Part shown: piece after piece, positions 1-8,554 of the stretch
How the letters are laid out: each line of letters starts with the position of its first letter
Numbering within the stretch: position 1 is the first letter of the stretch
From: Allofrancisella frigidaquae
Lineage (GTDB): Bacteria > Pseudomonadota > Gammaproteobacteria > Francisellales > Francisellaceae
Length of the DNA stretch: 64,000 nucleotides
Direction: 5' to 3'
Assembly: GCF_012222825.1 (NCBI RefSeq)
Contig: NZ_CP038017.1
Span: forward strand, 1,364,001 to 1,428,000
Notes under the pieces: model-generated
The model's database searches: none
The model's input: the letters and a program-made list of their open reading frames with translations, nothing else
Told to the model about the DNA's origin: nothing
Translations under genes and position numbers: made by a program

Positions 1-19
1 TCTGATAATTATTTCATGA

Positions 20-493
20 TTATGTGCAGCGTACATAATCTTTAAAATAAGTCAGAGCTTTACGATAAGTCTCTTGCTTAAAGTAAACAACATGATTTAT
101 AGGATACCAGTAGCTAACCCAGCGCCAGTTATCAAATTCTGGTGATTTATTAGCTTCTAAATCTATATTATCTTCCGAAGATTTGAGTCTTAGCAAAAAC
201 CATTTTTGTTTTTGCCCTATACAAATAGGCTCCTTATTTCTGATTAAAGCTTCTGGTATGTCATATTTGTACCAATCCCTAGTCGAGGCTAAAACCTCGA
301 CATCATGAGGACGTAACCCCACCTCTTCATGCAATTCACGATACATAGCTTGTAGTGGCGTTTCTCCTGAGACTACTCCACCTTGAGGAAACTGCCAAGA
401 TGTTCGGTTACGACGTTGCCCCCAAAATACTCTGTTTTGCTTATTGAGCAATACAACAGCAACGTTTGCTCGATATCCATTTTTATCTATCAT
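20..493 (-). CDS. rppH: RNA pyrophosphohydrolase RppH (Nudix)
   Basis: RppH removes pyrophosphate from the 5' triphosphate of mRNAs in the cytoplasm and so opens them to RNase E decay. The 157-residue protein has a complete Nudix box at about residues 38-60, with GG, the E-T pair and the catalytic RELHEE core. The N-terminal WGQRR and the WQFPQGG stretch just before the box are typical of the RppH branch rather than of other Nudix enzymes. The length fits the family. The start has ATG and the next gene lies 131 bases upstream, so it appears to be transcribed alone. The assignment rests on motif reading; substrate preference is inferred from the family. Confidence 0.92.
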   Translation of the reverse strand: MIDKNGYRANVAVVLLNKQNRVFWGQRRNRTSWQFPQGGVVSGETPLQAMYRELHEEVGLRPHDVEVLASTRDWYKYDIPEALIRNKEPICIGQKQKWFLLRLKSSEDNIDLEANKSPEFDNWRWVSYWYPINHVVYFKQETYRKALTYFKDYVRCT

Positions 494-624
494 TATATAA
501 AAAAATTTCTTTTACCTAACCTATATTCTAAACTAAAATTATAAAGATTAATATTTTTCTACAGTATTAAGTAAATATTAAATACAAACTGGCAAAAGAT
601 TTGTTTTACATTTAAAAGAAACTT

Positions 625-1470
625 TTATTTTAACCCTAACTCTTTTAGCCTTTCGTTCAAAAAATCGCCTGCTTGAGGGTACTTTTGTGATAAGTAAACA
701 TCTGATTTAGGATGTATGAAACAAGGTGTAGAAATCCTATCAACGTTTTCAGCTTCACCCTCTGGTTTTACTACTCTATGTTTAGTCGCAATATACTCTC
801 CATTTGTCATTTCTTGGAGCATATCACCTATATTTACTATTATAGACTCACTATCACATGGTACATCGTACCATTGGTTATTAGTTGGTGACAAAACTTG
901 TAAACCGGGTGAAGATGCTATTGGCAATAATGTTATAAGGTTTATATCTTCATGAGCTGCAGCCCTTATAGCACCTGGATCTTCATTCCCCTGTATTGCT
1001 GGATAATGTAATATTCTCAACAAAGTACCAGATTCAGAAATAGTATCTCGAAGCCTCATAGGTAACTTATCAGCTACTTTAGGATCCATATAGTCATCGA
1101 TCCACTGTAATAAAGTCTTACCAAGCTCTAGCATCTGATAAAACATTTTTTTAGCAGCGTCACTTACCTCACTAGGGTATCTCCCCCATGGAAAATACAA
1201 ATGGTAAAAGTGTTTTATATCTTTAACCTTTTCACCCTTAGCTATTTCTGATACATCTTTTGGAAAATAACCATCCTGCTTCTCAATGTCAAATTTATAT
1301 ATTTGAGCTTTATCAGACTTTAAAAAATCTTCCCACTCCTTATAAACTGTTTGAATTAAACTCCAATCTATAGGATGAGTTTTTAATACAGCGAAACCAG
1401 TTTCTTTCAGAGACCTAGTAAAATCCTTAGCAGCACCATCAGCGTAATAGTCAACACTCAAAATATTCAC
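625..1470 (-). CDS. 2-oxoglutarate/Fe(II)-dependent oxygenase, isopenicillin N synthase-like
   Basis: This 281-residue cytoplasmic protein belongs to the 2OG-Fe(II) oxygenase superfamily in the isopenicillin N synthase-like group. The iron ligands are visible as H173-x-D175 (AAHEDIN) and H231 (KHRV), and the cosubstrate-binding R-x-S is R245-S247. The N-terminal DIOX_N-like part spans about residues 1-120. The substrate cannot be read from the sequence; members of this group oxidise amino acids, peptides and hormones. It stands alone between rppH and xerD with no biosynthetic partners, so no antibiotic pathway is implied. The start is ATG with GGAG seven to ten bases upstream. Confidence 0.85.
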   Translation of the reverse strand: MNILSVDYYADGAAKDFTRSLKETGFAVLKTHPIDWSLIQTVYKEWEDFLKSDKAQIYKFDIEKQDGYFPKDVSEIAKGEKVKDIKHFYHLYFPWGRYPSEVSDAAKKMFYQMLELGKTLLQWIDDYMDPKVADKLPMRLRDTISESGTLLRILHYPAIQGNEDPGAIRAAAHEDINLITLLPIASSPGLQVLSPTNNQWYDVPCDSESIIVNIGDMLQEMTNGEYIATKHRVVKPEGEAENVDRISTPCFIHPKSDVYLSQKYPQAGDFLNERLKELGLK

Positions 1471-1520
1471 TTAAAGCTCCATTTTATCTTTAAAATTATA
1501 CAGCCAATTAAAGTAGCATC

Positions 1521-1553
1521 AGCAAGCCTTTAGGTTTTTGGCAAAAACTTGCT
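1521..1553. repeat. inverted repeat between xerD and the oxygenase gene
   Basis: Outer arms AGCAAG (1521-1526) and CTTGCT (1548-1553) are complementary, and an alternative inner pair GTTTTT (1534-1539) / AAAAAC (1543-1548) competes with them. It lies downstream of xerD and upstream of the oxygenase gene, both on the minus strand. No T-run follows it on that strand, so it is not a canonical terminator. It could be a weak attenuator or chance in AT-rich DNA. Confidence 0.35.
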
Positions 1554-1632
1554 TAATAGAGTAAGTCTAGTACAATTCTAACAAGTTATCATTATAAAAT
1601 TATTAAAATTTTTTTTTATAAGATCACCCCTA

Positions 1633-2511
1633 CTAACCTCTAGGATGGTGTTTCTGGTAAATTTGTTTAAGCCTATTCTGTGAAATATGCGTATATATTG
1701 TTGTAGTAGAAACATTACTATGCCCTAGTAATAACTGTACAGATCTTAAGTCAGCTCCATGATTAAGCAAATGAGTAGCAAAAGCATGTCTTAAGGTATG
1801 TGGAGATATATCTGTATCTATCCCCGCTGTTAAAGCATAATGTTTTATACGATGCCAAAATGATTGGCGAGTAATCCGCCTAAAATGCTTACTTACAAAA
1901 ACTGCCTTTTCTTTGAACGTTTTTATTAGATTTGGTCTTACTTCATTAAAATATTTTTGTAAATACTCTAGAGCATATTCGCCTATTGGAACTATACGTT
2001 CCTTTGAGCCTTTACCTAAAACTTGTATAACTCCCATGCTTAAGTCTAAATCATTAATATTTAAACCCACCAACTCACTTACACGCAATCCTGTAGCATA
2101 CATTAACTCTAACATTGCTTTATCACGTATACCAACATCTTCACATAAATCAGGTTCTTGTAGTAGTTTTTCAACATCTAACTCCGTCATATCTTTAGGT
2201 AAATTTTTTGCTAGCTTTGGTAACTCGAGCTTAGATATTGGATTAAGCGTAATCTGACCTATTGAAAAAAGCCAATTATAAAACTTACGTAAAGTAGAAA
2301 TCATCCTGGCGTTAGAACGAGCACTATAGCCTTTTTTTGACCTATAAGATATAAAAGCATATACCTGCTCAAAGCTAAGGTTTGTAATGTCCAATTTTGA
2401 AAAATAATTCTGTAAGAATTTAAGATCTGTACGATAAGAAGAGATAGTATTTTGACTTAAACCATGCTCAAGCCATAAGTTATCTAAAAAAGCATCTATA
2501 TTAGCAGACAC
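1633..2511 (-). CDS. xerD: tyrosine recombinase XerD
   Basis: XerD acts with XerC at the dif site to resolve chromosome dimers before division. The 292-residue protein has the N-terminal SAM-like core-binding domain (about 1-90) and the catalytic domain with all expected residues: R143 (TGLRVSEL), K167, H238-x-x-R241 (HTLRHAF), H264 (LLGHSN) and the nucleophile Y273 (TIYTHIS). Length and residue spacing match Escherichia coli XerD closely, which favours XerD over XerC. It sits 25 bases after rplS at the end of the rpsP-rimM-trmD-rplS operon, so it may be co-transcribed with ribosomal protein genes. It is a housekeeping recombinase; nothing nearby suggests an integron or phage. Confidence 0.88.
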   Translation of the reverse strand: MSANIDAFLDNLWLEHGLSQNTISSYRTDLKFLQNYFSKLDITNLSFEQVYAFISYRSKKGYSARSNARMISTLRKFYNWLFSIGQITLNPISKLELPKLAKNLPKDMTELDVEKLLQEPDLCEDVGIRDKAMLELMYATGLRVSELVGLNINDLDLSMGVIQVLGKGSKERIVPIGEYALEYLQKYFNEVRPNLIKTFKEKAVFVSKHFRRITRQSFWHRIKHYALTAGIDTDISPHTLRHAFATHLLNHGADLRSVQLLLGHSNVSTTTIYTHISQNRLKQIYQKHHPRG

Positions 2512-2536
2512 TTTTATCAGCCCTGAATATAAATAA

Positions 2537-2884
2537 TTATACTTTTTCCTTAATTCTAGCAGCTTTACCAGTGAGGTTTCTCATGTAGTATAGTTTAGCT
2601 CTACGTACATCAGCTTTCTTCTCAACTACTATGCTATCTATAAGAGGAGAATGCGTTTGGAACGTTCTCTCAACACCCATACCTGAAGACATTTTTCTTA
2701 CTGTAAAAGCTGAATGAAGACCTCTGTTTCTCTTTTTTAAAACAAAACCTTTAAATGCTTGAATTCTTTGCTTATCACCTTCTTTAATCCATAGATTAAC
2801 TGTTACTGAATCTCCAGGATTGATCTCAGGAAGGTCCGTTCTTATTTGCGATTTTTCTACTAGCTCAACAAATTTATTTTTCAT
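2537..2884 (-). CDS. rplS: 50S ribosomal protein L19
   Basis: L19 is a large-subunit protein at the interface with the small subunit. The 115-residue product shows the family's signatures: an N-terminal helix, the segment [15 protein letters not shown] and, further on, [19 protein letters not shown] at the C terminus. Its start codon overlaps the last codons of trmD by 11 bases, the usual coupling in the rpsP-rimM-trmD-rplS operon of gammaproteobacteria. Expression is expected to follow that operon's promoter upstream of rpsP. Confidence 0.97.
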   Translation of the reverse strand: MKNKFVELVEKSQIRTDLPEINPGDSVTVNLWIKEGDKQRIQAFKGFVLKKRNRGLHSAFTVRKMSSGMGVERTFQTHSPLIDSIVVEKKADVRRAKLYYMRNLTGKAARIKEKV

Positions 2885-3641
2885 CTTTTACCCCTTGTGT
2901 GCTTACCTTATCTTTTTGGTACTGTTCTAATACATGTTTATCTTTATCAGATAGGCATAGGCACTGTATTAAATCTTTACGACGCTCATAAGTTCTAATC
3001 AACTTTTGCTTACGTCTCCATCTTGCTATTTCTAAATGATTACCAGATAACAATATATCCGGGACAGCTTCACCATTAGGTAAAACTGCTGGCTTTGTAT
3101 AATGTGGGTAATCCAATAAACCATCATAAAATGAATCTTCTACAACAGAATCTTTATTGCCCAACACATTAGGCAGTAGCCTAATTAAACTATCCATAAT
3201 CAACATAGCTGGAATTTCACCACCACTTAACACAAAATCACCAACAGAGATTTCCTCGTCAACATGTTCTTGGATTAAGCGTTCATCAACTCCCTCATAT
3301 CTACCACAAAGTAATATTAAAGAATCATTATTTAAAAGCTCTAGAGCCTTACTATGATCAAAAATACTACCCTGCGGCGACAAGTATACTACTTTTGTAT
3401 CATAACCTAAAGTTTTTTTTGCTCTCAAAATAGCATCTGCTAATGGTTGGTATTTCATAACCATACCAGCTCCGCCACCAAAACTAGTATCATCTACGGT
3501 TGCATGCTTGTCGGTAGTGTAGTCACGAGGGTTAAAATATTTTATTTCTGCTTTTTCTGTTTTAAATGCTCTAGAAGTTATACCAAAATCACTTAATGCC
3601 TTAAACATTTCTGGAAAGATTGAAACTATTCCAAATTTCAT
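2874..3641 (-). CDS. trmD: tRNA (guanine-37-N1)-methyltransferase TrmD
   Basis: TrmD methylates G37 next to the anticodon of certain tRNAs using S-adenosylmethionine, which prevents +1 frameshifting. The protein of about 255 residues starts [13 protein letters not shown]; an in-frame upstream start would add seven residues and overlap rimM, so the ATG just after the rimM stop is preferred. SPOUT/trefoil-knot motifs are visible: [14 protein letters not shown], then [10 protein letters not shown] with the SAM loop, and DSF at the start of the C-terminal domain. It lies between rimM (3 bases upstream) and rplS (11-base overlap). SAM made by the neighbouring metK is its cofactor, though metK is divergently transcribed. 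Confidence 0.96.
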   Translation of the reverse strand: MKFGIVSIFPEMFKALSDFGITSRAFKTEKAEIKYFNPRDYTTDKHATVDDTSFGGGAGMVMKYQPLADAILRAKKTLGYDTKVVYLSPQGSIFDHSKALELLNNDSLILLCGRYEGVDERLIQEHVDEEISVGDFVLSGGEIPAMLIMDSLIRLLPNVLGNKDSVVEDSFYDGLLDYPHYTKPAVLPNGEAVPDILLSGNHLEIARWRRKQKLIRTYERRKDLIQCLCLSDKDKHVLEQYQKDKVSTQGVKDEK

Positions 3642-3643
3642 AA

Positions 3644-4153
3644 TTAAAAATCGTATTCCCAATCAACGACTATTTTCTTTAGATTAATTTCTTCTTTAAC
3701 AATATATTGCTTAACATAAGGAATTAAATACTCATGCTCCCCATCATGGCAAACTAAAACCTCATTTGCTCCTGTTTCAATAATATCTATAACCTTACCA
3801 AAGGGTTCTCCATGATGATTACTAACTTTACAACCAATTAAGTCTTTGAAATAAGCTTCATCCTCTAGCAATACTGGTAATGCTTCTACAGGTACACCTA
3901 TTAATGCATTAACGTATTTTTTTGCAACACTTGCATCATTCACGTTAGCTAATTTCAGGTAAATCTTATCAGCTCGGCGGTATACACTTTCGCCCTTTAG
4001 CAATTGCCAGGAGTCAGCTCCTGCAAGCCGTATATACCAATCACCATAACCTAATAAAACTTCTATTGGATTTGCCAAAGTGTATAAGTTAAGTTCGCCG
4101 TCAAGCTTGTAAGTAGAACCCACTTTAGCTATTTCAACGAAATCTTCTGACAT
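3644..4153 (-). CDS. rimM: 16S rRNA processing/ribosome maturation factor RimM
   Basis: RimM binds ribosomal protein S19 and the 30S head and helps late 16S rRNA maturation. The 169-residue protein has the N-terminal RimM barrel, starting [19 protein letters not shown], and a C-terminal PRC-barrel with LIGCKV and [10 protein letters not shown]. Length fits the family. It follows rpsP by 23 bases and precedes trmD, the conserved order. Its ATG is used. Confidence 0.95.
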   Translation of the reverse strand: MSEDFVEIAKVGSTYKLDGELNLYTLANPIEVLLGYGDWYIRLAGADSWQLLKGESVYRRADKIYLKLANVNDASVAKKYVNALIGVPVEALPVLLEDEAYFKDLIGCKVSNHHGEPFGKVIDIIETGANEVLVCHDGEHEYLIPYVKQYIVKEEINLKKIVVDWEYDF

Positions 4154-4176
4154 AAAATATAGATCTTATGAAAAAA

Positions 4177-4425
4177 TTAAGCAGATTTCTTAGCTTCTTT
4201 AATTAAAGAAGCTACTCTTTCTGAAGGTTGAGCTCCTTTTGAAATCCATTCATCAGCTTTTGCAACATCTAGCTTTAATCTTTCTTCACCACCTTTAGCG
4301 ATTGGATTGAAAAAGCCAAGTTTTTCGATAAATTTGCCGTCTCTAGGGCTTTTTTTATCTGCAACTACTATTTTATAGAAAGGACGCTTTTTAGCTCCAC
4401 CACGAGCCATACGAATTACTACCAT
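4177..4425 (-). CDS. rpsP: 30S ribosomal protein S16
   Basis: S16 is a primary assembly protein of the small ribosomal subunit. The 82-residue product starts [20 protein letters not shown], the family's hallmark N terminus, and includes [17 protein letters not shown] lies nine bases before the ATG. It is the first gene of rpsP-rimM-trmD-rplS(-xerD). The leader carries an 8-bp inverted repeat at 4466-4504 that could regulate the operon. Confidence 0.97.
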   Translation of the reverse strand: MVVIRMARGGAKKRPFYKIVVADKKSPRDGKFIEKLGFFNPIAKGGEERLKLDVAKADEWISKGAQPSERVASLIKEAKKSA

Positions 4426-4465
4426 TTATTATTTCTCCAGTTTTTAAATTTTTAAAACTATAAAC

Positions 4466-4504
4466 TACCAAAGCTCTGATTTATGCTATCATTTACCTTT
4501 GGTA
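4466..4504 (-). promoter_or_regulatory. hairpin in the rpsP operon leader
   Basis: Arms TACCAAAG (4466-4473) and CTTTGGTA (4497-4504) are perfectly complementary over 8 bp with a 23-base loop. The hairpin lies 40-80 bases upstream of rpsP in the divergent region shared with metK. It could be an mRNA leader structure of the rpsP operon or an operator on DNA. No T-run follows. Function is inferred from position only. Confidence 0.4.
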
Positions 4505-4564
4505 CAAATTTTATACAAATTTTAATAGCACTACTTTAAAGTTTCTTAACTAAAAAGTCAATAG

Positions 4565-4592
4565 TTGACATAATATAAACATTAGATATAAT
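4565..4592 (+). promoter_or_regulatory. consensus sigma70 promoter of metK
   Basis: A perfect -35 box TTGACA (4565-4570) and a perfect -10 box TATAAT (4587-4592) are separated by 16 bp. The predicted start of transcription is near 4599-4600, which gives metK a leader of about 125 bases. A match to both consensus boxes at near-optimal spacing just upstream of metK makes this a strong promoter call from sequence alone. Confidence 0.8.
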
Positions 4593-4598
4593 ACAATT

Positions 4599-4633
4599 TG
4601 TCGCTGTATTTAACAAACAACTTGCTTGCGACA
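4599..4633 (+). promoter_or_regulatory. 5'-end hairpin of the metK leader
   Basis: Arms TGTCGC (4599-4604) and GCGACA (4628-4633) form a perfect 6-bp stem that would start at the first transcribed bases. Such a structure would protect the 5' end from RppH/RNase E decay or form the first domain of a regulatory leader. The stem is seen in the sequence; the role is inferred. Confidence 0.45.
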
Positions 4634-4693
4634 TAAAACAATAAGCTAAAGCGTTTCTATTAAATAAATTATTCCCAAATTATTTTCTAGAAG

Positions 4694-4715
4694 CCTTTTA
4701 GCACAATCTAAAAGG
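4694..4715 (+). promoter_or_regulatory. hairpin that sequesters the metK ribosome binding site
   Basis: CCTTTTAG (4694-4701) and CTAAAAGG (4708-4715) are perfectly complementary over 8 bp with a 6-base loop. The metK Shine-Dalgarno, AAAGGA at 4711-4716, lies almost wholly in the 3' arm, eight bases before the ATG at 4724. GCTAAA at 4645-4650 can pair instead with TTTAGC at 4697-4702, which would open the hairpin. This layout resembles a translational switch. No known SAM riboswitch class was recognised. Confidence 0.5.
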
Positions 4716-4723
4716 AACAAAAA

Positions 4724-5878
4724 ATGTCAAAAAACTACCTTTTTACATCTGAATCAGTCTCAGAAGGACACCCAGATAAACTAGCTGACCAAATATCTGA
4801 TGCCATACTAGATGAAATATTAAAACAAGATAAAAATGCTCGTGTTGCATGTGAAACTCTTGTAAAAACTGGAATGGCTTTAGTAGCTGGTGAGATTACA
4901 ACCTCAGCATGGGTTGATATTGAGGAACTAGTAAGAAACGTAATTACAGAAACAGGTTACGATAATGCTAATAAAGGCATCGATGGTAGAACTTGTTCAG
5001 TTATAAACGCTATTGGAAAACAATCAAGTGATATAGCGCAGGGTGTTGATCGCGGCTCACCAGAAGATTTAGGAGCAGGTGACCAAGGTTTAATGTTTGG
5101 ATTTGCGACTAACGAGACCCCCACCTTGATGCCTTCTGCAATTTATTACTCACATCTATTAATGAAAAAACAAGCTAAGCTTAGAAAGACAAATAAACTA
5201 AGTTGGTTACGACCAGATGCCAAAGCTCAAGTTACTTTAGCATATGAAAATGATAAACCAAAGTTTATTGATACTATTGTACTTTCGACTCAACATGATG
5301 AGACAATTTCTCAGAAAGACTTACATGATGCAGTAATAGAAGAAATCATAAAAGATGTAATTCCTAAAAACTTAATAACAAAAAACACAAAATACTATAT
5401 AAATCCTACTGGAGTGTTTTTGATAGGTGGACCACAAGGAGATTGTGGCTTAACAGGTAGAAAAATCATAGTCGATACTTACGGTGGCGCTGCACACCAT
5501 GGTGGAGGAGCTTTTTCTGGTAAAGATCCTTCCAAGGTTGACCGTTCTGGTGCATATATGGGAAGATATATCGCCAAAAATATCGTAGCTGCCGGCTTAG
5601 CTGATAAATGCGAGGTACAAGTTGCTTATGCAATAGGTGTAGCAAGCCCCGTATCACTTATGGTAAATACATTTGGTACAGGTAGAATAGCTGATTCAAA
5701 AATAGAGCAACTTATTGTCAAAACTTTTGATTTAAGAGTTGGTAAAATTATTGAAAATCTAGATTTATTAAGGCCCATTTATAGAAAAACTTCCAACTAT
5801 GGTCACTTTGGTAGAGAATTACCAGAATTCAGCTGGGAAAAAATTGATAAAGCAGAAGCTCTTAGAACTGCCAACTAA
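4724..5878 (+). CDS. metK: S-adenosylmethionine synthetase
   Basis: MetK makes S-adenosylmethionine from ATP and methionine in the cytoplasm and feeds all methylations, including TrmD and PrmB in this window. The 384-residue protein has the ATP-binding start [16 protein letters not shown], the loop [13 protein letters not shown] and the glycine-rich P-loop-like [20 protein letters not shown]. Length is normal. It is transcribed alone from a near-perfect promoter at 4565-4592 through a structured leader that hides the ribosome binding site, and it converges on the desaturase gene. Control of metK by this leader is an inference. Confidence 0.97.
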   Translation: MSKNYLFTSESVSEGHPDKLADQISDAILDEILKQDKNARVACETLVKTGMALVAGEITTSAWVDIEELVRNVITETGYDNANKGIDGRTCSVINAIGKQSSDIAQGVDRGSPEDLGAGDQGLMFGFATNETPTLMPSAIYYSHLLMKKQAKLRKTNKLSWLRPDAKAQVTLAYENDKPKFIDTIVLSTQHDETISQKDLHDAVIEEIIKDVIPKNLITKNTKYYINPTGVFLIGGPQGDCGLTGRKIIVDTYGGAAHHGGGAFSGKDPSKVDRSGAYMGRYIAKNIVAAGLADKCEVQVAYAIGVASPVSLMVNTFGTGRIADSKIEQLIVKTFDLRVGKIIENLDLLRPIYRKTSNYGHFGRELPEFSWEKIDKAEALRTAN

Positions 5879-5990
5879 ACTCTTAATATACTCTATCGAT
5901 TTAATAACAATTTATAAAAATAAGTTAACTGAGAAAAATCTAAAGCCTAGAGCTCAAATTATTAGAAGGTGTAAAACTTTATGAGCCGAA

Positions 5991-7112
5991 CTACACTAAT
6001 GTACTAGCTTTGTATTTCTTTTTAGCCTCAACAAACTCAATTTTAAGATCTTTATATCTTGATTTTATAGCTTGAATGTCAGCTTTAGACAAGACGTTAT
6101 CTCTTTTAGCTTTAAGATACTCTTGTTTTGCACCATACATACTTTTAACATTAGCAACAAATTTAGTATATTTTTCTTCTATACCAAGTTGTGAAGCGTT
6201 ATTTTTCCTTTTTAAAGTTTCTTCTAACTTAACTTTTGCTTTTGCTATTTCAACCAAATGTTTAGGAGTTTTCTTAAGGTCATAACACCAACCTATCTTA
6301 GCTAAACCCGCAATAAACCATTTTGAAGGGTCAAAGTCAAAAAATCTAATACCATTCCTATAATCACCAGCAAAAGCATGATGATAGTTGTGATAACCCT
6401 CTCCACCAGTAACTATAGCCGTTATAAAACTATCTCTAGCTGTATTTTTTGTTGAGTATGGTCTTCTACCGATAGTATGAGCCAAAGAGTTAATACAAAA
6501 AGTTGCATGATGAACTAACACAACTCTAAGAAACCCGCCCATCAGCACACTTGCTAAAATTCTACCCGTAAACACCCCGTATAGCACAGGTAGACCAAAA
6601 CAAGCTAATATAGCAAGTATTGTATAATGCTTATGTTGGAACACTAAAGCCTTATCTTTCATTAAATCATTAACGCCTTTTATTTCCTGGACGTCATGCG
6701 TGTTATATCTCAGCAACCATCCAAAATGGCTATACCAAAAGCCCCTAGTAGCTGCATACGGATCTTTCACTGGATCATCAACGTCTTTATGATGCTTTCT
6801 ATGATCTGACGCCCACTGTAGTACACTGTTTTGTAACGCTGCTGTACCAAATATCAGTAAAAAATAACTAACAAACTTATTAGCTTTATATGTTTTATGT
6901 GACCACAATCTATGGTAACCCATAGTTATACTAACGCCTGTCAAACAGTAGAAAACTATAAGACAAACATAATCAGATGTCTGAAAACCATATGTAAAGC
7001 CATACCATGGTACCGCTATTATGGTAAATAAAGGAATTATTAGTAGTCCAAAGACACTTTTCCAAACTATGCTTCCTTCTTTTTCGAAAGTTTGATCTAT
7101 TGTATTATTCAT
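5991..7112 (-). CDS. membrane fatty-acid (acyl-CoA delta-9 type) desaturase
   Basis: This 373-residue membrane enzyme introduces a double bond into acyl chains using a di-iron centre. The three histidine boxes are present: HRLWSH near residue 68, HRKHH near residue 106, and HNYHH near residue 243. Hydrophobic pairs around residues 15-60 and 175-210 fit the four-helix topology of the stearoyl-CoA desaturase family. The C-terminal 80 residues are charged, helical and possibly coiled, beyond the catalytic core. It is flanked by metK (convergent) and tsaD and has its own short upstream region. Expected role: membrane fluidity at low temperature. Confidence 0.88.
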   Translation of the reverse strand: MNNTIDQTFEKEGSIVWKSVFGLLIIPLFTIIAVPWYGFTYGFQTSDYVCLIVFYCLTGVSITMGYHRLWSHKTYKANKFVSYFLLIFGTAALQNSVLQWASDHRKHHKDVDDPVKDPYAATRGFWYSHFGWLLRYNTHDVQEIKGVNDLMKDKALVFQHKHYTILAILACFGLPVLYGVFTGRILASVLMGGFLRVVLVHHATFCINSLAHTIGRRPYSTKNTARDSFITAIVTGGEGYHNYHHAFAGDYRNGIRFFDFDPSKWFIAGLAKIGWCYDLKKTPKHLVEIAKAKVKLEETLKRKNNASQLGIEEKYTKFVANVKSMYGAKQEYLKAKRDNVLSKADIQAIKSRYKDLKIEFVEAKKKYKASTLV

Positions 7113-7220
7113 TCAAAACCTTAATTTTCTTTGATAAATTCACGAAAAAATTTAAACTTTAATCTTTTCAATATAGATAATACCACATAAGATAACTTTA
7201 TAACAGAGCTTTAATATATA

Positions 7221-8231
7221 TCAAATTACTGCTCGTGCTTTTACATTAATTTCGAGGTTATCATCCTTAAAACCTTGATTATACCTATACGCCCCTGCAA
7301 GAGCTATCATTGCACCATTATCTGTACAGTACTTCATTGGTGGAAAAAATATCTGATAATTTTTCTTTTGGCTTAGATTATTTAATTTATTACGTAAAAA
7401 CTTATTTGCACTTACACCACCAGACACTACCAACCTTTTGTTTTTTGTTGCAGCTAGTGCCTTATCACATTTAGCTACTAAAACTTCTATAGCTGCCTCT
7501 TGAAAAGCATAGCAAAGGTTAGCTTTATTTTCTTGGGTTTGCTCTAACTCATTATACCACGTGTTTAAAACAGCTGTTTTTAAACCACTAAAACTAAAAT
7601 CCAAATTAGTTTTATTTTTCATTGGTCTTGGTAAAGTATACCTATTCTTATCAGAAGCTTTTTCAGCAAGATTAGCAACTTCAACCCCTCCGGGGTAGGA
7701 CATTCCTAACAACTTTGCTGTTTTATCAAAAGCCTCACCAACAGCATCATCTATAGACTCCCCTAATAACTGGTAATCACCAAATTTCCTAACCTCGAAA
7801 AGTTGAGTATGCCCTCCTGAAACTAGTAAAGCTATAAAAGGGTATTCTATACTGCTGTTATCATCTAATAATGGTGAAAGTAAATGTCCTTCCAAATGAT
7901 GCACTGCGACAGTGTCAATATCATGCATAAACCCTAAAGTTTTAGCAAACGTTGCACCAACCATAAGAGCTCCAACTAAACCAGGCATAGCTGTGTAGGC
8001 AATACAATCCATATCTGCAAAGCTAATTTTTGCCTTGTTCATAATTTCTTTAGTTAATACATTAAGCTTTGCAATATGTTCACGTGATGCTAGCTCTGGT
8101 ACAACTCCGCCATAATCTTTGTGTAAGCTTATTTGGCTATACAAAGCATCTGCTATTAATTTCTTTTTAGAAAAATCATATAAAGCTATACCAGTTTCAT
8201 CACACGAGCTTTCTATACCCAGAATCAGCAT
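7221..8231 (-). CDS. tsaD: tRNA N6-adenosine threonylcarbamoyltransferase TsaD
   Basis: TsaD transfers the threonylcarbamoyl group to A37 of ANN-decoding tRNAs, working with TsaB, TsaC and TsaE. The 336-residue protein starts [19 protein letters not shown] and carries the metal-binding H112-x-x-x-H116 (HHLEGH), the ASKHA-fold loop [10 protein letters not shown] and the [12 protein letters not shown] segment. Length is typical. Its ATG overlaps the stop codon of the upstream small membrane-protein gene by one base, so the two are translated from one message. Confidence 0.96.
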   Translation of the reverse strand: MLILGIESSCDETGIALYDFSKKKLIADALYSQISLHKDYGGVVPELASREHIAKLNVLTKEIMNKAKISFADMDCIAYTAMPGLVGALMVGATFAKTLGFMHDIDTVAVHHLEGHLLSPLLDDNSSIEYPFIALLVSGGHTQLFEVRKFGDYQLLGESIDDAVGEAFDKTAKLLGMSYPGGVEVANLAEKASDKNRYTLPRPMKNKTNLDFSFSGLKTAVLNTWYNELEQTQENKANLCYAFQEAAIEVLVAKCDKALAATKNKRLVVSGGVSANKFLRNKLNNLSQKKNYQIFFPPMKYCTDNGAMIALAGAYRYNQGFKDDNLEINVKARAVI

Positions 8232-8473
8232 TATTTTTTAGCGCCACCAGAAGTTTTTGTTATTTGGATAAACTTAGTAATAAAAGAACCTAACAATAAA
8301 CCCAACACAAAAGCTATTGACATAAGAACTATCAATGGTAACGTAGTAATTCCAAATATATAGTCAAAACTAACTCTGTCAGTATTTAATATAGATAAAA
8401 TAACTATAAGTATGATCGCTATACCAAAAAATATCTGCCAAAAAAGCTTCGCTAACATCGAAATATTAACCAT
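8231..8473 (-). CDS. lapA: LapA-family (DUF1049) small inner-membrane protein
   Basis: This 80-residue protein has two transmembrane segments, about residues 10-30 and 42-68, separated by a short loop with N-x-D-x-V-x-F-D-Y, as in the DUF1049 family. LapA partners LapB in Escherichia coli in control of lipopolysaccharide synthesis through LpxC turnover. LapB is not in this window, so the role is by family only. It starts 8 bases from a TTAAT-rich region and is coupled to tsaD by a one-base overlap. Confidence 0.65.
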   Translation of the reverse strand: MVNISMLAKLFWQIFFGIAIILIVILSILNTDRVSFDYIFGITTLPLIVLMSIAFVLGLLLGSFITKFIQITKTSGGAKK

Positions 8474-8554
8474 TAATAAATGTGTAAGTTATGTAGATAG
8501 TATAATTTAAAAAGTTAGAATAATAAAATTTTATTTGGGGTAAAAATTTAAGAT

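Noticed and set aside
4599-4723. Known SAM riboswitch in the metK leader
   Set aside because: The leader lacks the core motifs of the SAM-I, SAM-II or SAM/SAH classes as I know them; only simple hairpins are visible.
5799-5984. A 61-codon plus-strand open frame overlapping the metK end
   Set aside because: Most of it lies in metK in another frame, and it has no ribosome binding site or recognisable product.
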